A stretch of 64,000 bases of DNA from Galeruca laticollis (GCA_963921935.1 OY998176.1:90708910-90772909); one strand, 5' to 3'. Counted from the first letter of the stretch, positions 10,764-22,466 are shown. Notes: generated by a model from the sequence alone, not told the origin. Translations and numbers: made by a program.

Positions 10764-12070
10764 AATAAGTTATAGTCTATTTCTTAATGTCTGACAGCAC
10801 AGTAGCCTCATTAAATATTCAAATAAAAAATTATCTCTTACAGAGTGATTCTAAGAATTTTACAAGTAAATACTAAAGTTTTAATGCAAAACAAGTAGGT
10901 GTCTGTATTGGTTATCTGTACATCCCTGTTTCAGCTCAAAATACAATATGGTAATAAAACTGAACAATGCCAGCAAAAGGATAAACAGTTCATTTTCCTT
11001 ATTTAATTAGATTCGGTCAACATTACAGTTGAAATAAAATTCATTCGTTTAGGCCTATTAACAAGTTACATTTCCATTTTTCTTAAATTGAATTATTTAA
11101 AGAAAATATAGTATAATTCTCATAATTCAAATTTATTGACAATGAATTGATGTATATTAATTAAAGTAAATATACCATTTATAGAAAATATAAAATTCAA
11201 TCTATAGTATCATCCTCTTCGTTGGCCATACAAGAATCATCCGAAGACTCGTCGAGAGAGATCACTATCGGTTCTATAGTTTGTTCTATGAGGTTATCTA
11301 AAACCCACATTTTCTCTTCCTCTTTAACTACATGATTCACAGCATCTCTCCAGTTCTCTTCAGTTATTGTTGTCAATGAGTACTTCATGAGTTCACGATC
11401 ATCTTTCATTTTAAATTTTTTATTATGTCTAGCTACCTAAGTTTTCATTTGGGCCCACTGTTATCGCACGATTCTTGGCTATATCATCAATAACAAACTT
11501 TTTAAATTGTAGCTCGTGATCTGAAGCAACCTTTAAAAGTTCTTTTTTCAACATATCATCTTCAAATGGTATATCTAAAACAAATTATACAAATTTGGGC
11601 GAGACCAAGTTTCACCGTATATACCTGCAAAATTTCTAAGTAGTCATTGGGACAATCCCTAATAGGACCCTATTGTAATGTTTCTTGGAAATGTTATTAT
11701 CAACATTCGGAAAATCAGAAAGTAATTATCTGGATAATGAATTGATAAATGGTTTGTTAATATGTCTCCCAAGAATTGACCTGCTCCAAATTATAAAGAT
11801 AATTAATGAAATATTCAGTCAGAATAGTTGCGTTACGAGATTATTTCGGAAATAATTTATTGTTTTAACTGTATGTACTCTACAAATGTATGGAGGTCAG
11901 ATAGTTGTTTTGACTAACCGAATTTACATTTATATAACCTTTATATATCAGATGGGGTATAAAATTAAATAGTAAATAAATTCCTTAGATGATCTGTGAC
12001 GCTCATGCTTTACTACCTGACTACTAACTGTGACCTTTTCGCGTGCTGTCAGTCAATAAGAAATAGACTA
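10764..12070 (-). mobile_element. Tc1/mariner-type element nested in pB1
   Basis: Near-complementary ends built around TAGTCTATTTCTTA and its complement lie at about 10767-10796 and 12040-12070, each followed by a block resembling CTGACAGCAC. TA flanks both ends, the target of Tc1/mariner elements. The host transposase frame is continuous across the site if the element and one TA are ignored. Length is about 1.3 kb. Internally it carries remains of a DDE_3 transposase. Most of the interior is non-coding or decayed. Confidence 0.75.
11197..11600 (-). pseudogene. Tc1/mariner (DDE_3) transposase C-terminus
   Basis: The minus-strand frame 11197-11409 encodes a C-terminus with ITEENWRDAVNHVVKEEEKM and an acidic tail. 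Just upstream, in a neighbouring frame, VIDDIAKN and then WAQMK appear, followed by a stop and VARHNKKF. This order (FVIDD, then WxQxK, then NF, then WxxxVxHVxKEE, then an acidic end) is that of DDE_3 transposases of the Tc1/mariner superfamily. The NPIE block carrying the last catalytic residue appears deleted. The fragment fits the TA-flanked element around it. Confidence 0.7.
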
Positions 12071-13709
12071 TAATGAATTTTCTTCGTGTTGATATGATAC
12101 CACTGTTACTTTTGTAAATAATTTGTGAATTGACAGTGGCAATATTCAACAAGCTGCAGAATATAGTGAATGGCCAACGATTGGACACTCGGGTTACAGA
12201 ATATTCGGCTTTCATTCTGTCAACGACATCAACACCCCCTTTCGTGAGGTTGTAAAACGTAACAACTTTTGGTTTTTTTGGCGCGGATTCGGCGTCAATT
12301 GAGTCATTATAATGTAGAGTGGAAAGCATTAGCACATTTTCGTTTTTCTTTGGAACAAATAAAGCTAGCATACAACAGTTGGGAGAAACTCCAAAAGCAA
12401 ACATACTACTCTATATAGGACGATCTTCTACGTCAATAAGCGTAGGTGGAATTTCTCGCTTGTTTTTCCGTAATGTGCCCACAAGTGTTAACTTGTGATC
12501 AGTAAACAGATCATTGGCAAGTTGAACTGATGTGAAATAGTTATCTGCTGTAACGTCTCGTCTCGATTTGTCAATGGTTTTGATAAGACGTTTGACTACA
12601 CTTGCAGCATCATTAGGTACTTGGTAAGCACCTACTGGCTGTTTCCCAGCATAAGTTTCCATGTTAATGACATATAAAGTCCTGGAGTCGACAAGGGCAT
12701 ATATTTTGATCCCATATTTTGCGGGCTTGTTGGCAATATACTGTCGTAAGCAGCAACGTCCCCTAGAAGCCTCCAGCATTTCGTCAATGGTGACATACTC
12801 CCCTACCGTATAATAGGCAGAACAACGTTGAACAAATTGGTCAAGTACTGATCTAATTAGTGCCAGATTATCTGTCTTTGATACCTTGTATCCATATCAT
12901 CCAATCTTATCGCTTGCACCAACCAGTGGAAACGTCTTTTGGACATTACAGCGGCAAAGGAATCCGGTGCTGTTCCATCTTTGGACCATAGCTCATCTGT
13001 GTTTACGTACTGAGCCTTTTTTATGCCAGCTATGTACAACAGTCCTATAAACGCAGATATTACTTCAAAATCTGTTGATAAACAATCCCTTGGTCGTTTA
13101 TAAGATGATCGTATTTTATCTAATTTTTGGTTTGTATGGATTACAATTTCTGCAATAAGGCCATCGGGGAAAAATAGTTTCCAGCAATCCACAACTTCTT
13201 TAGCGCTTTTTCCTGCAGCTTTCATACCACGAAGCTTAGATATGATGTTTTGTGAACGTATTTTTGTGGGAGAAATGTCTGGTTTATGTTTCAGCCATGT
13301 AGTGTCATCTTTCCCTATTCACTGAGGTGGTATTAGCACTTGCTCATCTCTGGGGGATATTGCCGTTTCTTCATCATCGTCATATTGCTCAGTGTCAGTT
13401 GCATGAACACTATGCTCAGAAGGGGCATCTTCAATGTCAGAATCTGACTAAATGGCTCCGTCACATTCATGATCTGAAATCTCTTCAAACCATTTCAACA
13501 ACTGTTGCTCAGTTTTAGAATCCATTTTTTTCTGTAGAAAAGTTCAAATAAATAAAGGAAAAAGCAAAAAACAATAAAAAAGTTACTTGCTTTTTAATTA
13601 AAAAATTAAAAAAAATATCAACAATATGAAGATAAGCACATATGTTATCACCCGCGTCGATAGATTTTTCCTAACACACTCCACCGACTCGATCGTTCGC
13701 GCGCTAGAT

Positions 13710-14235
13710 TAATACTAAATCTAATCTAATGAACTGGTTAAGGAATTCTACAGAAAGTGTTCAATCCCCACAGCAATTATTCAATTAATTTTTGGAAGCA
13801 TTTAGCATTGCCCCCAAGTTAAAACATAGTTCGGCGCGTGCCAACTAGATTTTAGGCAAAAGCCTTGGAGTAGCGTTTGAACAGTGCACAGTACATGTTG
13901 TCGATCTTGGTAAAAATCATTTTTACCTTTAAATTAAGTGTGTAACTCCAGATTTAGAATTTACGTGATCGTCCTATCTTCATACTCAGTCGGTACCGAC
14001 AAGAAGACCTACTGTCATAACCAGGGTAAGTGTTATCTGCTTCCTATTCTTTTTATATGATTTTTTATTTTTTGTTTCACTTTTATTGCCGGAATCAATC
14101 TATGCGTTGAACCAATCATAAAGAAAAAATAATACAGTTCATTTATTTCCCGGCCATAAAGAAGGCATTCCTAAAATATGGAATCAATTTGACAAGAGAT
14201 AAAAAAAATCTGTAGTGCAACTGAAAATGTTAGAT
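13710..14235. other. Unidentified segment within Gypsy-1 gag region
   Basis: This lies between the right edge of pB1 and the gag N-terminal fragment and does not read as gag in any frame. It begins with a few TAATC-like units (about 13722-13738), so it could hold a small LINE tail, and it has a GT-rich ccagggtaagtg phrase near 14020. No element was identified. Confidence 0.35.
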
Positions 14236-14486
14236 TTCATCTAACAGTGCGAGTCCTCTCGGGTTAAGAACGTCAATGGCCTCAGTATAGGTCTTACTCT
14301 CGGAAATGAATCCGTAATTTTCGAATGATAAAAAATTAAGCAATACCTTGAGCTTCTTCTCTTCGAGTACCTTGGGTTCTCAATGAAACTTGTCAGTGTT
14401 TGAAGGAAGTATTTCCATTCCTTAGCGGAAATTGGCAAATCAGGCGATCCGTTGAATTTTTCTGCTTTCAAAATTCTGCTATCCAT
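14236..14486 (-). pseudogene. Gypsy-1 gag, N-terminal fragment
   Basis: The start ATG is on the complement of 14484-14486, 40 bases inside the intact LTR, which fits a short leader. The protein opens MDSRILKAEKFNGSPDLPIS and runs to TSFIEN. A frameshift near 14370 is followed in another frame by KLKVLLNFLSFENYGF and TYTEAIDVLNPRG. These match the N-terminal capsid region of the same gag whose later part lies at 10042-10269. The two halves are separated by pB1 and an unidentified 0.5 kb. Confidence 0.7.
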
Positions 14487-14525
14487 CACGAAAGTTGTAT
14501 CGAATACAATTTTTGCTAAATAAAT

Positions 14526-14648
14526 TGTCGTAAAACAATAACCCTTTGATATCGAAAGATATAGGCTTCATTTAGAAAAACTGTGGCATTACAATTAAAC
14601 ACATAACGTCAATGGTTGTCAAGGCAGTGTGAACATGCAACCACCCTA
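14526..14648 (-). repeat. Gypsy-1 LTR (intact copy)
   Basis: 123 bp, beginning TGTCGTAAAAC on the plus strand and ending CAACCACCCTA, followed by the target duplication AGTGT at 14649-14653. It aligns with 2097-2144, about 3704-3765 and 6933-6957, which together form the other LTR. It serves as the reference for recognising the two insertions in that copy. Confidence 0.8.
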
Positions 14649-14725
14649 AGTGTTTAAAGAGTCGTTTTGCGCATGTCAAACCCTTGCTTATATTGCGGTT
14701 TTAGTAACGGAAGTAGAAAAAAATA
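14649..14725. repeat. Dispersed repeat R, copy A, right part
   Basis: Continues repeat R after Gypsy-1. The blocks tttaaagagtcg, catgtcaaaccc, gcggttttagta and ggaagtagaaaaaa match 37268-37345 of copy B. Joined to 1660-2096 it gives a repeat of about 0.5 kb. Confidence 0.75.
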
Positions 14726-16480
14726 TAAAAAATTCCCGTTTATTGAACACTTTCGTATAAAAATTATTATTGCTCAATATCAAATGGAAATCACTGGAAA
14801 AAATATCAGTCAAATTAATATTTAAAAATTCTGATAATTTATAAATTATTGGACTCTTCCAACATGCTTAGATGAAAACGTTTATTGATACATCTTAAAA
14901 ATATGGACTGCACTATGTGCATATGTTTCAGTATGTTCCATGGATAGATATAATGATACGTCACTGACCGACAGTTCAATCGAGAGAGGTTATGGAGTAT
15001 ACCTATGGGTATGTAAAAAACGACTTTCCCGAAAACGGTTCTCCGTCTCGGTAACACTAACTATATGGTTTTTTATGTCATCCCTTGACACAGTTTCATC
15101 TTTCAGAATATTGTAAACTTGTATTTCGCGTTCTGAAAAAGAATAAATATGCAAATTTAAGTTCTCTTTTCGCTTTTGTTCGCGGTTCTCGGATATAAAC
15201 TAGCCACAAAGCGGTTGATAAAAATAACATTCCTCATGTAATTCCTCAGAAAAACTTTTCCAATTTGAATTCATAATATAAAAAGTTGTGGAAGAGGAGT
15301 TGCCTCTCAAAAGTCTGTATACTTCCATACATCTATCGAAGCGGTATGATCTTCAATAATTTGTAGAACTTTCAAAAGTTTCAAGATGAATCTGCGAGAT
15401 CTTAGGTAACCACAGTTTGAAGTTTAGATGAACTTTTAAGTAATTAGAAAATAACCAGAAATATCTTTATCTGAAAAGTCTTAAGTGCATAATTGATTGA
15501 ATAAGATTCTATATAGCAGTATGCTGTAGCTTTTCTCATATCAGAAAATTTTGTTATGATTTATATGATTGTACATCAAAATGAATGATTATCATCTTCA
15601 AATCAATATTCGGTGCATTCAGAAAAATGGCTCTATGAAACCATTATCAATTTTTAAAACATTATGATTTAATATTATTCAGCGTACACCAGACACCAAG
15701 TTATATTGGAAGGTATCATTTTACGATTTTCACTGAGCATGGTGGAAAAAGGAAAATATTTATTTATTATACAAGCCAGTAAAGTATTAGATTGTAGCTG
15801 GAGGGCGACAGCTAAAAACGACGATTTAAAATTGAAAAAATATCATAACCTATAAAAGTCAAGGCATTATCGAGGTCAAAATACCTAAAGCGACAATTAC
15901 AGCCGCGTTGCTAAGGAAACCTTTGAATTTATCAATTATCTGTCGATTCAATTTAATCGTTAAGTAGTTATTTTGAATAATATGAAGTTGAACCATATCT
16001 AATTTTGAGATTTTCCACTGGAGTTAGTGGAAGCAGCGAAAGTAGCGTGACAAAAATTATTGCCACTAAAATCGGGGAATATTTACGAAACTGCGTATCC
16101 AAGATTTATGGAACGGAAGTCGAAAAATATTGGGTAAAATTTGAGAAAACCTACCTGACACTGATTTCGAAAATTCTTTTTTAATTATGTAAGGCACTTA
16201 CTAATATACACATAGCACCACAATTTTTGCTGCGCAGTAGAAGGACTTTCATTTTCAAATTTGTCCCTTTTCGAATTGATATTTTTCATATTTTCTTGTT
16301 ATATATATACATATATTTTTTCGAAGTATAATATTTAATTTGTTCTTAATAGATATGTGATAATTGTGGACTGAATCATTACGATAAACACTAGTTTTTT
16401 CAAAATGGATTTGTTATGCTTTGACAACAATCTCAACACATTTGCTAATCACTGACAATAGCGACGTTGCCAAATTTATG
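14726..16480. other. AT-rich, no feature identified
   Basis: Short ORFs only, none resembling a known family. No long inverted or tandem repeat was noticed. Confidence 0.4.
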
Positions 16481-16535
16481 AAGTTATGAAATTAAGAGAA
16501 TACCCAAGAAAGGCGCAGAAGAAAAAGAGAGCTCG

Positions 16536-17142
16536 GAAGCAACCATGGTAAAAATGATGCAAGAATTGATGAACAAAAACGATGGATGAAATGAAGCAAT
16601 TAAGAAAGGAAAACAGCGAGAACAACAAACAGCTACTAGAAATAAAACAAGAAAATCAGGAACTAAAGAATGAAATAAAAACAATGAATGACAAAGAGAA
16701 ATATCTAGAAAAAATAACAACAGAAAAATTTGGTCATCACTGGATTAGAATTGAATAAAAAAAGATGACGTACTAAAGACAACTATGGAAAATTTCATAA
16801 CAAAAGGACTGCGAATGGATGTCAAAATAAGAAGCGCCCAAAAACTAAGTGAAAAGGTTTGCTTGATTAAAATGGAAAGTTTCGCAGATAAAATGGACAT
16901 TCTAAGAAACAAAAGTAGACTGAGAAATTCTCAGAAACATATTTTTATTGAGTCGGACCTTACCAAAAAAGAATTAGAAATACAAAAAACAATTAGAAGA
17001 AAGGCTGAAGAAGAAAAAGAAAAGGGAAAAAATACGAAAGTAGGATACAATAAATTGATAGTAAACAGAATAGTTTGGAATTGGAATGATGATTCAGAGG
17101 AATTACAATTGATGACTAGAGAGCAGAACCAAAAAAACTAAT
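16536..17142 (+). pseudogene. LINE-2 ORF1-like coiled-coil protein
   Basis: From about 16545 the sequence encodes MMQELMNKN, then after a one-base shift MKQLRKENSENNKQL and further Lys/Glu/Asn-rich heptads. This is a clear coiled coil of about 60 residues. A stop near 16758 is followed at 16785-17141 by a second frame containing KGLRMDVKIRSAQKL and LRNSQKHIFIESDLTKKE, which resembles the RNA-binding half of LINE ORF1 proteins. It lies directly upstream of an endonuclease-RT ORF on the same strand, so it is read as the ORF1 of LINE-2. It is not functional as it stands. Confidence 0.6.
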
Positions 17143-17335
17143 AAACATTACACTTAAAGATAGTACACAGGCAATAACTCAACCTGAGAACGAGGGGTAT
17201 GATAACGGTAAATTGAATAACAAAATACAAAACGGAAGAATAACAAGTAACAACCATAAAAAATCAAAGGATGATTATCATCAACAGAGTAACAGTAAAT
17301 AACACAGACCTCAGAACACGGAAAAATTACAGATG

Positions 17336-19794
17336 GGTATAGGTATATGGAATATAGACACATTAACAGGAAAAGAATTATAATTAACTGAAGAAATGGA
17401 AAACAATAATATTCAAATACTAGGACTAAGTGAAACGAAGAAAAAAGGCAAAGGATGTTCGCAACTAACAACAAAGCATACATTATATTATTCAGGAGTA
17501 AAACCAGAACAAAGGGTAAAGGAGGGTGTAGGAATAATCGTTACAGAAGAAATAAAACAAAAGGTAATGCAATTTAAGGCAGTCGACTCGAGAATAATAG
17601 TTATTAGTATAAAATTAGAAGACATAATCAATTTTATACAAATATATGGGCAAGTAGAAGGAACGGCAGAGGAAGAAATTTTAGAATTTTATATTCAATT
17701 GGAAAGAGTATTAGATGAAGTAAGGGAGGAAAACGGAAAGACAATGATAATCGGAGAATGGAATAGCAGGGTAGGAAATGATTACAATAGAGGAATGGGT
17801 TGTATGGGAAAACACGGAGAACAAACAATTAACAGAAATGGACTGAAAATGATAGATTTTTGCAGAAGGAATGATCTAATAATAGGAAATACGATGTGCG
17901 AACAACAACTAAATGATGAATATACGTTTGTGGCAGAAGGAAAAAACGCTAAAAGCCTGATAGACAACATAACATATACACAAAACCTAACAGAAGTATT
18001 GCAAAAAATTGAAACAAAGAAAGAAGCAGAAACTGGATCTAGCCACAGATTAGTAGTGACAACTTGTCTAGTAAAATTACTCAAGAACGAAGAGACTACA
18101 GACTACAGTAAACTAGCAACACACAAACTTGAAAATAAAGATATCGAGAAATAATACCAAAATGAGACGAACAAAGAATTCGATAAACTAGAAAATGAAA
18201 AAGCAGATTGGACACTTGAAGGACGATGGGTCGCCTTTAAAGAAACGCTATTAACAGCAACAGAGAAGATATGAGGAAAAATTAAATATAATAAGAATAT
18301 AAAAATGACTAACTGGTAGAATTACGAAATTAAAATAGCGGTCAAAGGAAAGAAAACGGCATGGAAAAAATATATCACATCAAAATCACATGTGGACAAA
18401 GAAGAATATGACAGGAAGAAAACTCTTGTAGTAAAAAGAGCCGTCAATAAATCAAAACGTGACTCATGGAAGAAATTCGGATCAGAAATAACAGATCTAC
18501 ATAAGATGGATAACAGGAAATTTTGGACAAGAATAAAAATATTGAGAGGTAATAAATATCAAGATAATAGAGCAATAAAAAATCGACAAGGCCAAGTACA
18601 AACGGAAATGGAAGAAGTATTGAAAACATGGGGAGAATACTATACAGAGCAATTCCATACATTAACACCGGAAGAGAATATAACTACCGCAGAAGAGGAA
18701 ATCGACCAACTACAAGGAATCCATAAAGAAGAGATAGAACAAGTAATACAAAAAATCAAAATAGGCAAGGCTAATGGAGAAGATGGGATAGCGCCAGAGA
18801 GATGATTAAATCGTTAGGAGAAAGAGGAAAAGAATGGATATGGAATGTATGCGAAGAAGCATGGGCACAACGAAAAATTCCAAGGGAATGGGAAAATAAC
18901 TTAATAGTACCCATCTATAAAAAGGGAGAACAGACACAATGTGAGAATTACTGAGCAATATATTTGGCCCAAACTAGCTATGAAGTGTACACAAAAATAA
19001 TAGAAGAAAGATTGAGAAAATATGTAGAACGAAAATTAGGAGAACAGGGAGCTTTTAGACCAGAAAGACAAACAAATGATAATATCCATATACTAAGGAA
19101 TATAATCGAGAGAAAAATAGAAGAGGGAGAAGAAATGTACCTCACATTTGTAGATCTAAAAGCAGCCTTTGATACAGTAGATAGAAGAGAAGTATGGAGA
19201 ACCCTGGAGGAAATAGAAGTACCACCCACCTTAATAAATATAATTGAAAGTGTATACGAGACAGCTAGAGCCAAGGTACAGATTGCAGGCCAAAGGTCTG
19301 AAGAATTCAAAATGTGTACGGAAATAAAACAAGGAGAGAGTTTAAGCCCACTACTGTTTATAATAATCATGGATGAGATTGTGAAACGAATCAAAGGAAA
19401 ATATGAGCAGCTGAATACTATAATTGGACACAGAAATTTAGAACCAATAAAACTGAGTAGTCTACTATATGCAGATGATGTGGTTTTAGTGGCGAATACA
19501 AAGAACAAAATGCAAACACTAGTGAATATTTGGACTAAAGAAGTAGAGAACATGAATAGGGAGGTGAACATAAATAAAACCAAAGTGACGATAATAATAA
19601 TAAATTTAGGAAGTATAGTACCAAAAGATGGGAAAATAGATGCAGAAATAACAAACAGAGCAAATAAAGGAACAAAAATATACTACTCTCTAAATAAAAC
19701 AATTCTTGGACATGAAGATATAGACTTAGAAGTGAAAATGAAAATTCATAATATGATAGCAGTTCATACAATAATATACGCAAGTGAAAATTGA
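17336..19794 (+). pseudogene. LINE-2 endonuclease / reverse transcriptase
   Basis: The exonuclease-endonuclease-phosphatase domain is at 17396-18154: ILGLSETKKKG (catalytic Glu region), MIIGEWNSRVGNDY, GLKMIDFCRRNDLIIGNT, and a damaged SSHRLV in place of SDHxLV. A linker with KSKRDSWKKF spans 18392-18805. The reverse transcriptase is at 18964-19794, with TFVDLKAAFDTVDR, KQGESLSPLLFIIIMDEI and an intact YADDVVLVA box near 19469-19495. Frame breaks lie between 18154 and 18392 (TGA near 18272 and others) and at about 18800 and 18951. The C-terminal tail is missing, so the copy is 3'-truncated or rearranged at about 19797. The clade is uncertain. Confidence 0.85.
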
Positions 19795-19869
19795 ACTGTG
19801 CGAAAAAAGGACGAAACGGGAATTGCGAAGCGTCGACCTGGCGCGCTCGCTTCGCTCGCGATTTCAATC

Positions 19870-20370
19870 CTCATTATTCTGTAATACGGGCTTAAATAAG
19901 TATACCACATACGTTATTAGGAATATATGCGCAATTTGAAAAGAAATTTTTTTTTCTGAACAGCTATCAATATATAGGTTATTCATTGATATGTGTTAGA
20001 TGTCGGGGAGCGATCTTTAAAACATATATTCACTGTTTAAGCCATAAAGGTTAGATCATTTGCTCATTTACATCTAGATTAGTTAATAGGTTTGAGCTGA
20101 ATACTTTTGTCAGCTGAGACCTTTAAAATAAGAAGCAGCAGTTGATATATTCTTCTTTTTTAATTTTTCTATTGTGAATTTTGGCAACGTTGTTAAAAAA
20201 TTTGACGTAAATTTTAGAATTTTTACACTTTTCATATTGAATTTGTACTGTTAATATGTGTTTCCGCTCAGAAATTTTTGGTTTTCCAGGTTAGTAAATT
20301 AATGTTTTATACTGTAAAAATTTTATTTTGAAATTTGTGCTACATACAGATTCTCAAATTTTTCAAAATA
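19870..20370. other. AT-rich spacer, no feature identified
   Basis: Lies between the broken 3' end of LINE-2 and the Gypsy-2 LTR. A GC-rich patch at about 19838-19860 marks the LINE-2 break; nothing else is recognisable. Confidence 0.4.
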
Positions 20371-20371
20371 T

Positions 20372-20830
20372 TGTTACGAAACAGCACTCTGGTACAGTCC
20401 CTGAATCCGACTCTGTCTAAGCCAGGTATGGAAGTTAAAATTATGGCGGACGCGCAGGGATTTCTTAGAATTATTTACGATTGTGACTATCTTATCTAGA
20501 CATTGTTTTTGTGATTAGTCTTATCTAGAAAATGGCAGGAAGCAAATTGTTTTTGTGTAAGCCGCAATCTAGAATTATCTAGTGAAAAAGGCACTAATAT
20601 ATAAGGGACGACCAGGAAGAGTTAGTTTAGTTGATAAAGTGATCTCGTGAAATAAACAAGAATTTACCGAACAGTGAACTGTTGATATAAATTAATAATT
20701 GAGTGTGTCTGTATATAAATTAAGTATTAGTGAGTAGTTTAGTGTTTACATAAATTAAGTTAGTGAACCCACCGAGTGTTTAAAGTTTATCCCACCGTTT
20801 ACTGTTTAAATAAATTAGAAAAACATTACA
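20372..20830 (+). repeat. Gypsy-2 5' LTR
   Basis: Begins TGTTACGAAACAGC and ends AACATTACA, which follows the TGT...ACA pattern, and is followed at once by TGGTTTCAGGTGTGGGGTCC, a likely primer-binding site. In order it carries a TATA box (TATATAAG, 20598-20605), a polyadenylation signal (AATAAA near 20651), and a U5-like region with repeated aaattaagt-type phrases. No 3' LTR partner lies in the window, so the assignment rests on the terminal motifs, signal order and adjacency to gypsy pol. Confidence 0.7.
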
Positions 20831-20858
20831 TTGGTTTCAGGTGTGGGGTCCGTCACAA

Positions 20859-22463
20859 AAAGAGAACTTTCGGCGGTAGTGAAGTCCGTGGAACACTTTT
20901 ACCAGTATCTCTATGGTAGAAAGTTTTTAATCCGGACTGATCATGCAGCACTCAAGTGATTGATGTAGTTCAAGAGTCCCGAGGGCCAGATCGCTAGATG
21001 GATTGAACGACTTCAGGAGTCCGATTTCAACATCGAACATCGAGTTGATGTGAGTCACCGAAATGTCTGTTCAGACGCCCGTGTCCAACAGACTGCTCCC
21101 ACTGCAACAAGGTGGAATCTAGAGGAGCTGCAGTTCCAAGAACTACAGTAGTCAATGAAGAATGGTCACCCACCAGGATTAGAGAAGATCAGGAGAATGA
21201 TCCTTGCCTAAGAAAGATTCGGCAGTGGAAGGAAGAAAATCGGCGACCTACTTGGCAAGAAGTGTCAAGATTTTCACCAAAGCTCAAGGCGAATTGAGAT
21301 CAGTGGGACTCCCTTGTCCTGGAAGAAGGCCTGTTGGAAAGAGTCCTTGAAAACGATGATGGTTCCAAGATTAGGAATCAGCTAGTTATCCCTAGAGCGA
21401 GAGTAGCTGAGGTACTAAAGAAGTTACACGACAACCCATCGGGAGGTCTTCTGGGAGTGAATAAAACCCTTCAGCGAGTCCATGAAAGGGTTTATTGGAT
21501 AAACAGCTCCGACGATGTGAAGTACTGGTGTAAGAAATGTACGACTTGTGCCATGAGTAATGGTCCACATCGCGCACCTATGAAACAGTATAATGTTGGA
21601 AGCCCTTTCGAAAGGATTGCTTTAGATATCGCTGGGCCTTTTCCGTCGACAGAAAATGGTAGCGAATACATACTGGTTGTAATGGATTATTTCACAAAGT
21701 GGGTGAAAATGTACGCTATCTTGAACCAAGAGTCCACAACTGTGGCGGATGTATTGGTGAAAGAATTTATCAGCCGATATGGAGTGCCATTGGAAGTTCA
21801 CAGTGACCAGTGAAAAATTTTAGAAGCTCATCTATTCCAGGAGATGAGCGAGAAGCTGAGAATGAAGAAGACCAGGACAACAGCATTACATCCACAGTCA
21901 GAAGGAATGGTCGAGAGTATGAACAGGCCTATTGGAAAATACCTGTCCAAAGTAGTATCCAGCCATCAGAGAGATTGGGACCAGCATCTTACCTTATTCG
22001 CATTGGCTTATCGATCTGCCGTCAAAGAGTCCACGGGTCAAACACTTGTGAAAATCCTGTTTGGACGTAAAATGAGGCTTCCTTGTGACCTGGAATTTGG
22101 CTGACGCCCTGGAGATGATCTAGGAGGAGAAGACTACGTGATCCAATTGAGAAGAAAGCTGGACGATATTCATGATTTAGTTCGAACAAATCTTCAAGTT
22201 GCCAGCGACAAAATGAAGAGCCGGTACGACACGCAGGCCGCAGAAGGCGGTTTTAAAGAAGGGGACAAAGTATGGTTACACAACCCACAACTCCAAAATT
22301 ACAGAAATTCTGGGCAGGTCCATACTTAATCAAGAAAAGAATCAATGATGTTATATATCGCATAAGCAGGATTCCCAACGGAAAACCAAAAGAAGTTCAC
22401 CAAAACCGACTAGCGCCATTCGAAGGAGGCCATGACCTAGAGAAAGAAGTAAACCATATTTGA
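20859..22463 (+). pseudogene. Gypsy-2 pol: RNase H and integrase
   Basis: Internal sequence starts abruptly in RNase H just after the primer-binding site (RELSAVVKSVEHFYQYLYGRK, 20862-20925), so gag, protease and RT are deleted. RNase H continues with RTDHAALK, two stops, and ARWIERLQESDFNIEH. Integrase follows. The zinc region is at 21420-21555 (CKKCTTC kept, the second His replaced). The core is at 21585-22100, with LDIAGPFP, VHSDQ and HPQSEGMVESMNR; an in-frame TGA follows SDQ where Gly is expected. The C-terminal domain is at 22138-22463 (GDKVWLHNP, then after a frameshift FWAGPYLIKKRINDVIYRI). The terminal TGA at 22461 is followed in the same frame by the macro-like ORF. Confidence 0.85.
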
Positions 22464-22466
22464 GAT

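Larger units (their letters stand above)
10469..13524 (-). pseudogene. pB1 piggyBac transposase, interrupted by Tc1 insertion
   Basis: The likely start is the ATG whose complement is 13522-13524 (MDSKTEQQLLKWFEEISD). The acidic N-terminus has in-frame TAG and TGA stops before the conserved core at 12857-13225. All three catalytic Asp sites are visible: VTIDEMLEASRG (near 12780), VTADNYFTS (near 12550) and TKGGVDVVDRM (near 12230). A frameshift lies near 12860 and an in-frame TAG near 12408. After RRKF (near 12075) the gene is split by a TA-flanked element. It resumes at about 10763 with LLSKQLTRPLLVRR and ends with a Cys-rich domain (CGFC, CHRC, CKEH, CYKC) at 10469. Removing the insertion and one TA would keep one frame across the junction. 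Inactive now. Confidence 0.85.
10278..13709 (-). mobile_element. piggyBac element pB1 inside Gypsy-1 gag
   Basis: Gypsy gag sequence stops near 10277, and a piggyBac transposase reads on the minus strand up to 13524. TTAA tetranucleotides, the target of this superfamily, occur at both suspected edges (about 10280-10283 and 13706-13709). Just inside them are weakly similar GC-rich ends sharing a GAAC core in inverted orientation. Approximately 31-bp tandem repeats lie in the left subterminal region. The terminal inverted repeats are too degenerate for me to fix the ends to the base. A 1.3-kb Tc1/mariner element is nested in the transposase. Confidence 0.65.
2097..14648 (-). mobile_element. Gypsy-1: Ty3/Gypsy provirus with nested insertions
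   Basis: A minus-strand LTR retrotransposon. The intact LTR is 14526-14648 (123 bp). The second LTR is in pieces at 2097 to about 2144, about 3704-3765 and 6933-6957. On the plus strand both begin TGTCGTAAAA, and they end near CATGCAAYCACC. The 5-bp duplication AGTGT flanks the whole unit at 2092-2096 and 14649-14653, and repeat R continues on both sides. In element sense the pol stop codon TGA coincides with the start of the 3' LTR, preceded by a purine-rich run (rc of 6958-6970) that can serve as the polypurine tract. Internal order is gag, protease, RT, RNase H, integrase. Insertions are a 1.56-kb segment, LINE-1 and piggyBac pB1. Confidence 0.8.

Noticed and set aside
17154..17483. Hydrophobic minus-strand ORF
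   Set aside because: Antisense of the A-rich LINE-2; no independent support. The same holds for 18978-19583 and 19535-19867.
19838..19862. GC-rich cgctcgcttcgctcgcg as a foldback apex
   Set aside because: The pattern is a direct repeat, not self-complementary, and the flanks show no arms. It probably only marks the LINE-2 break.
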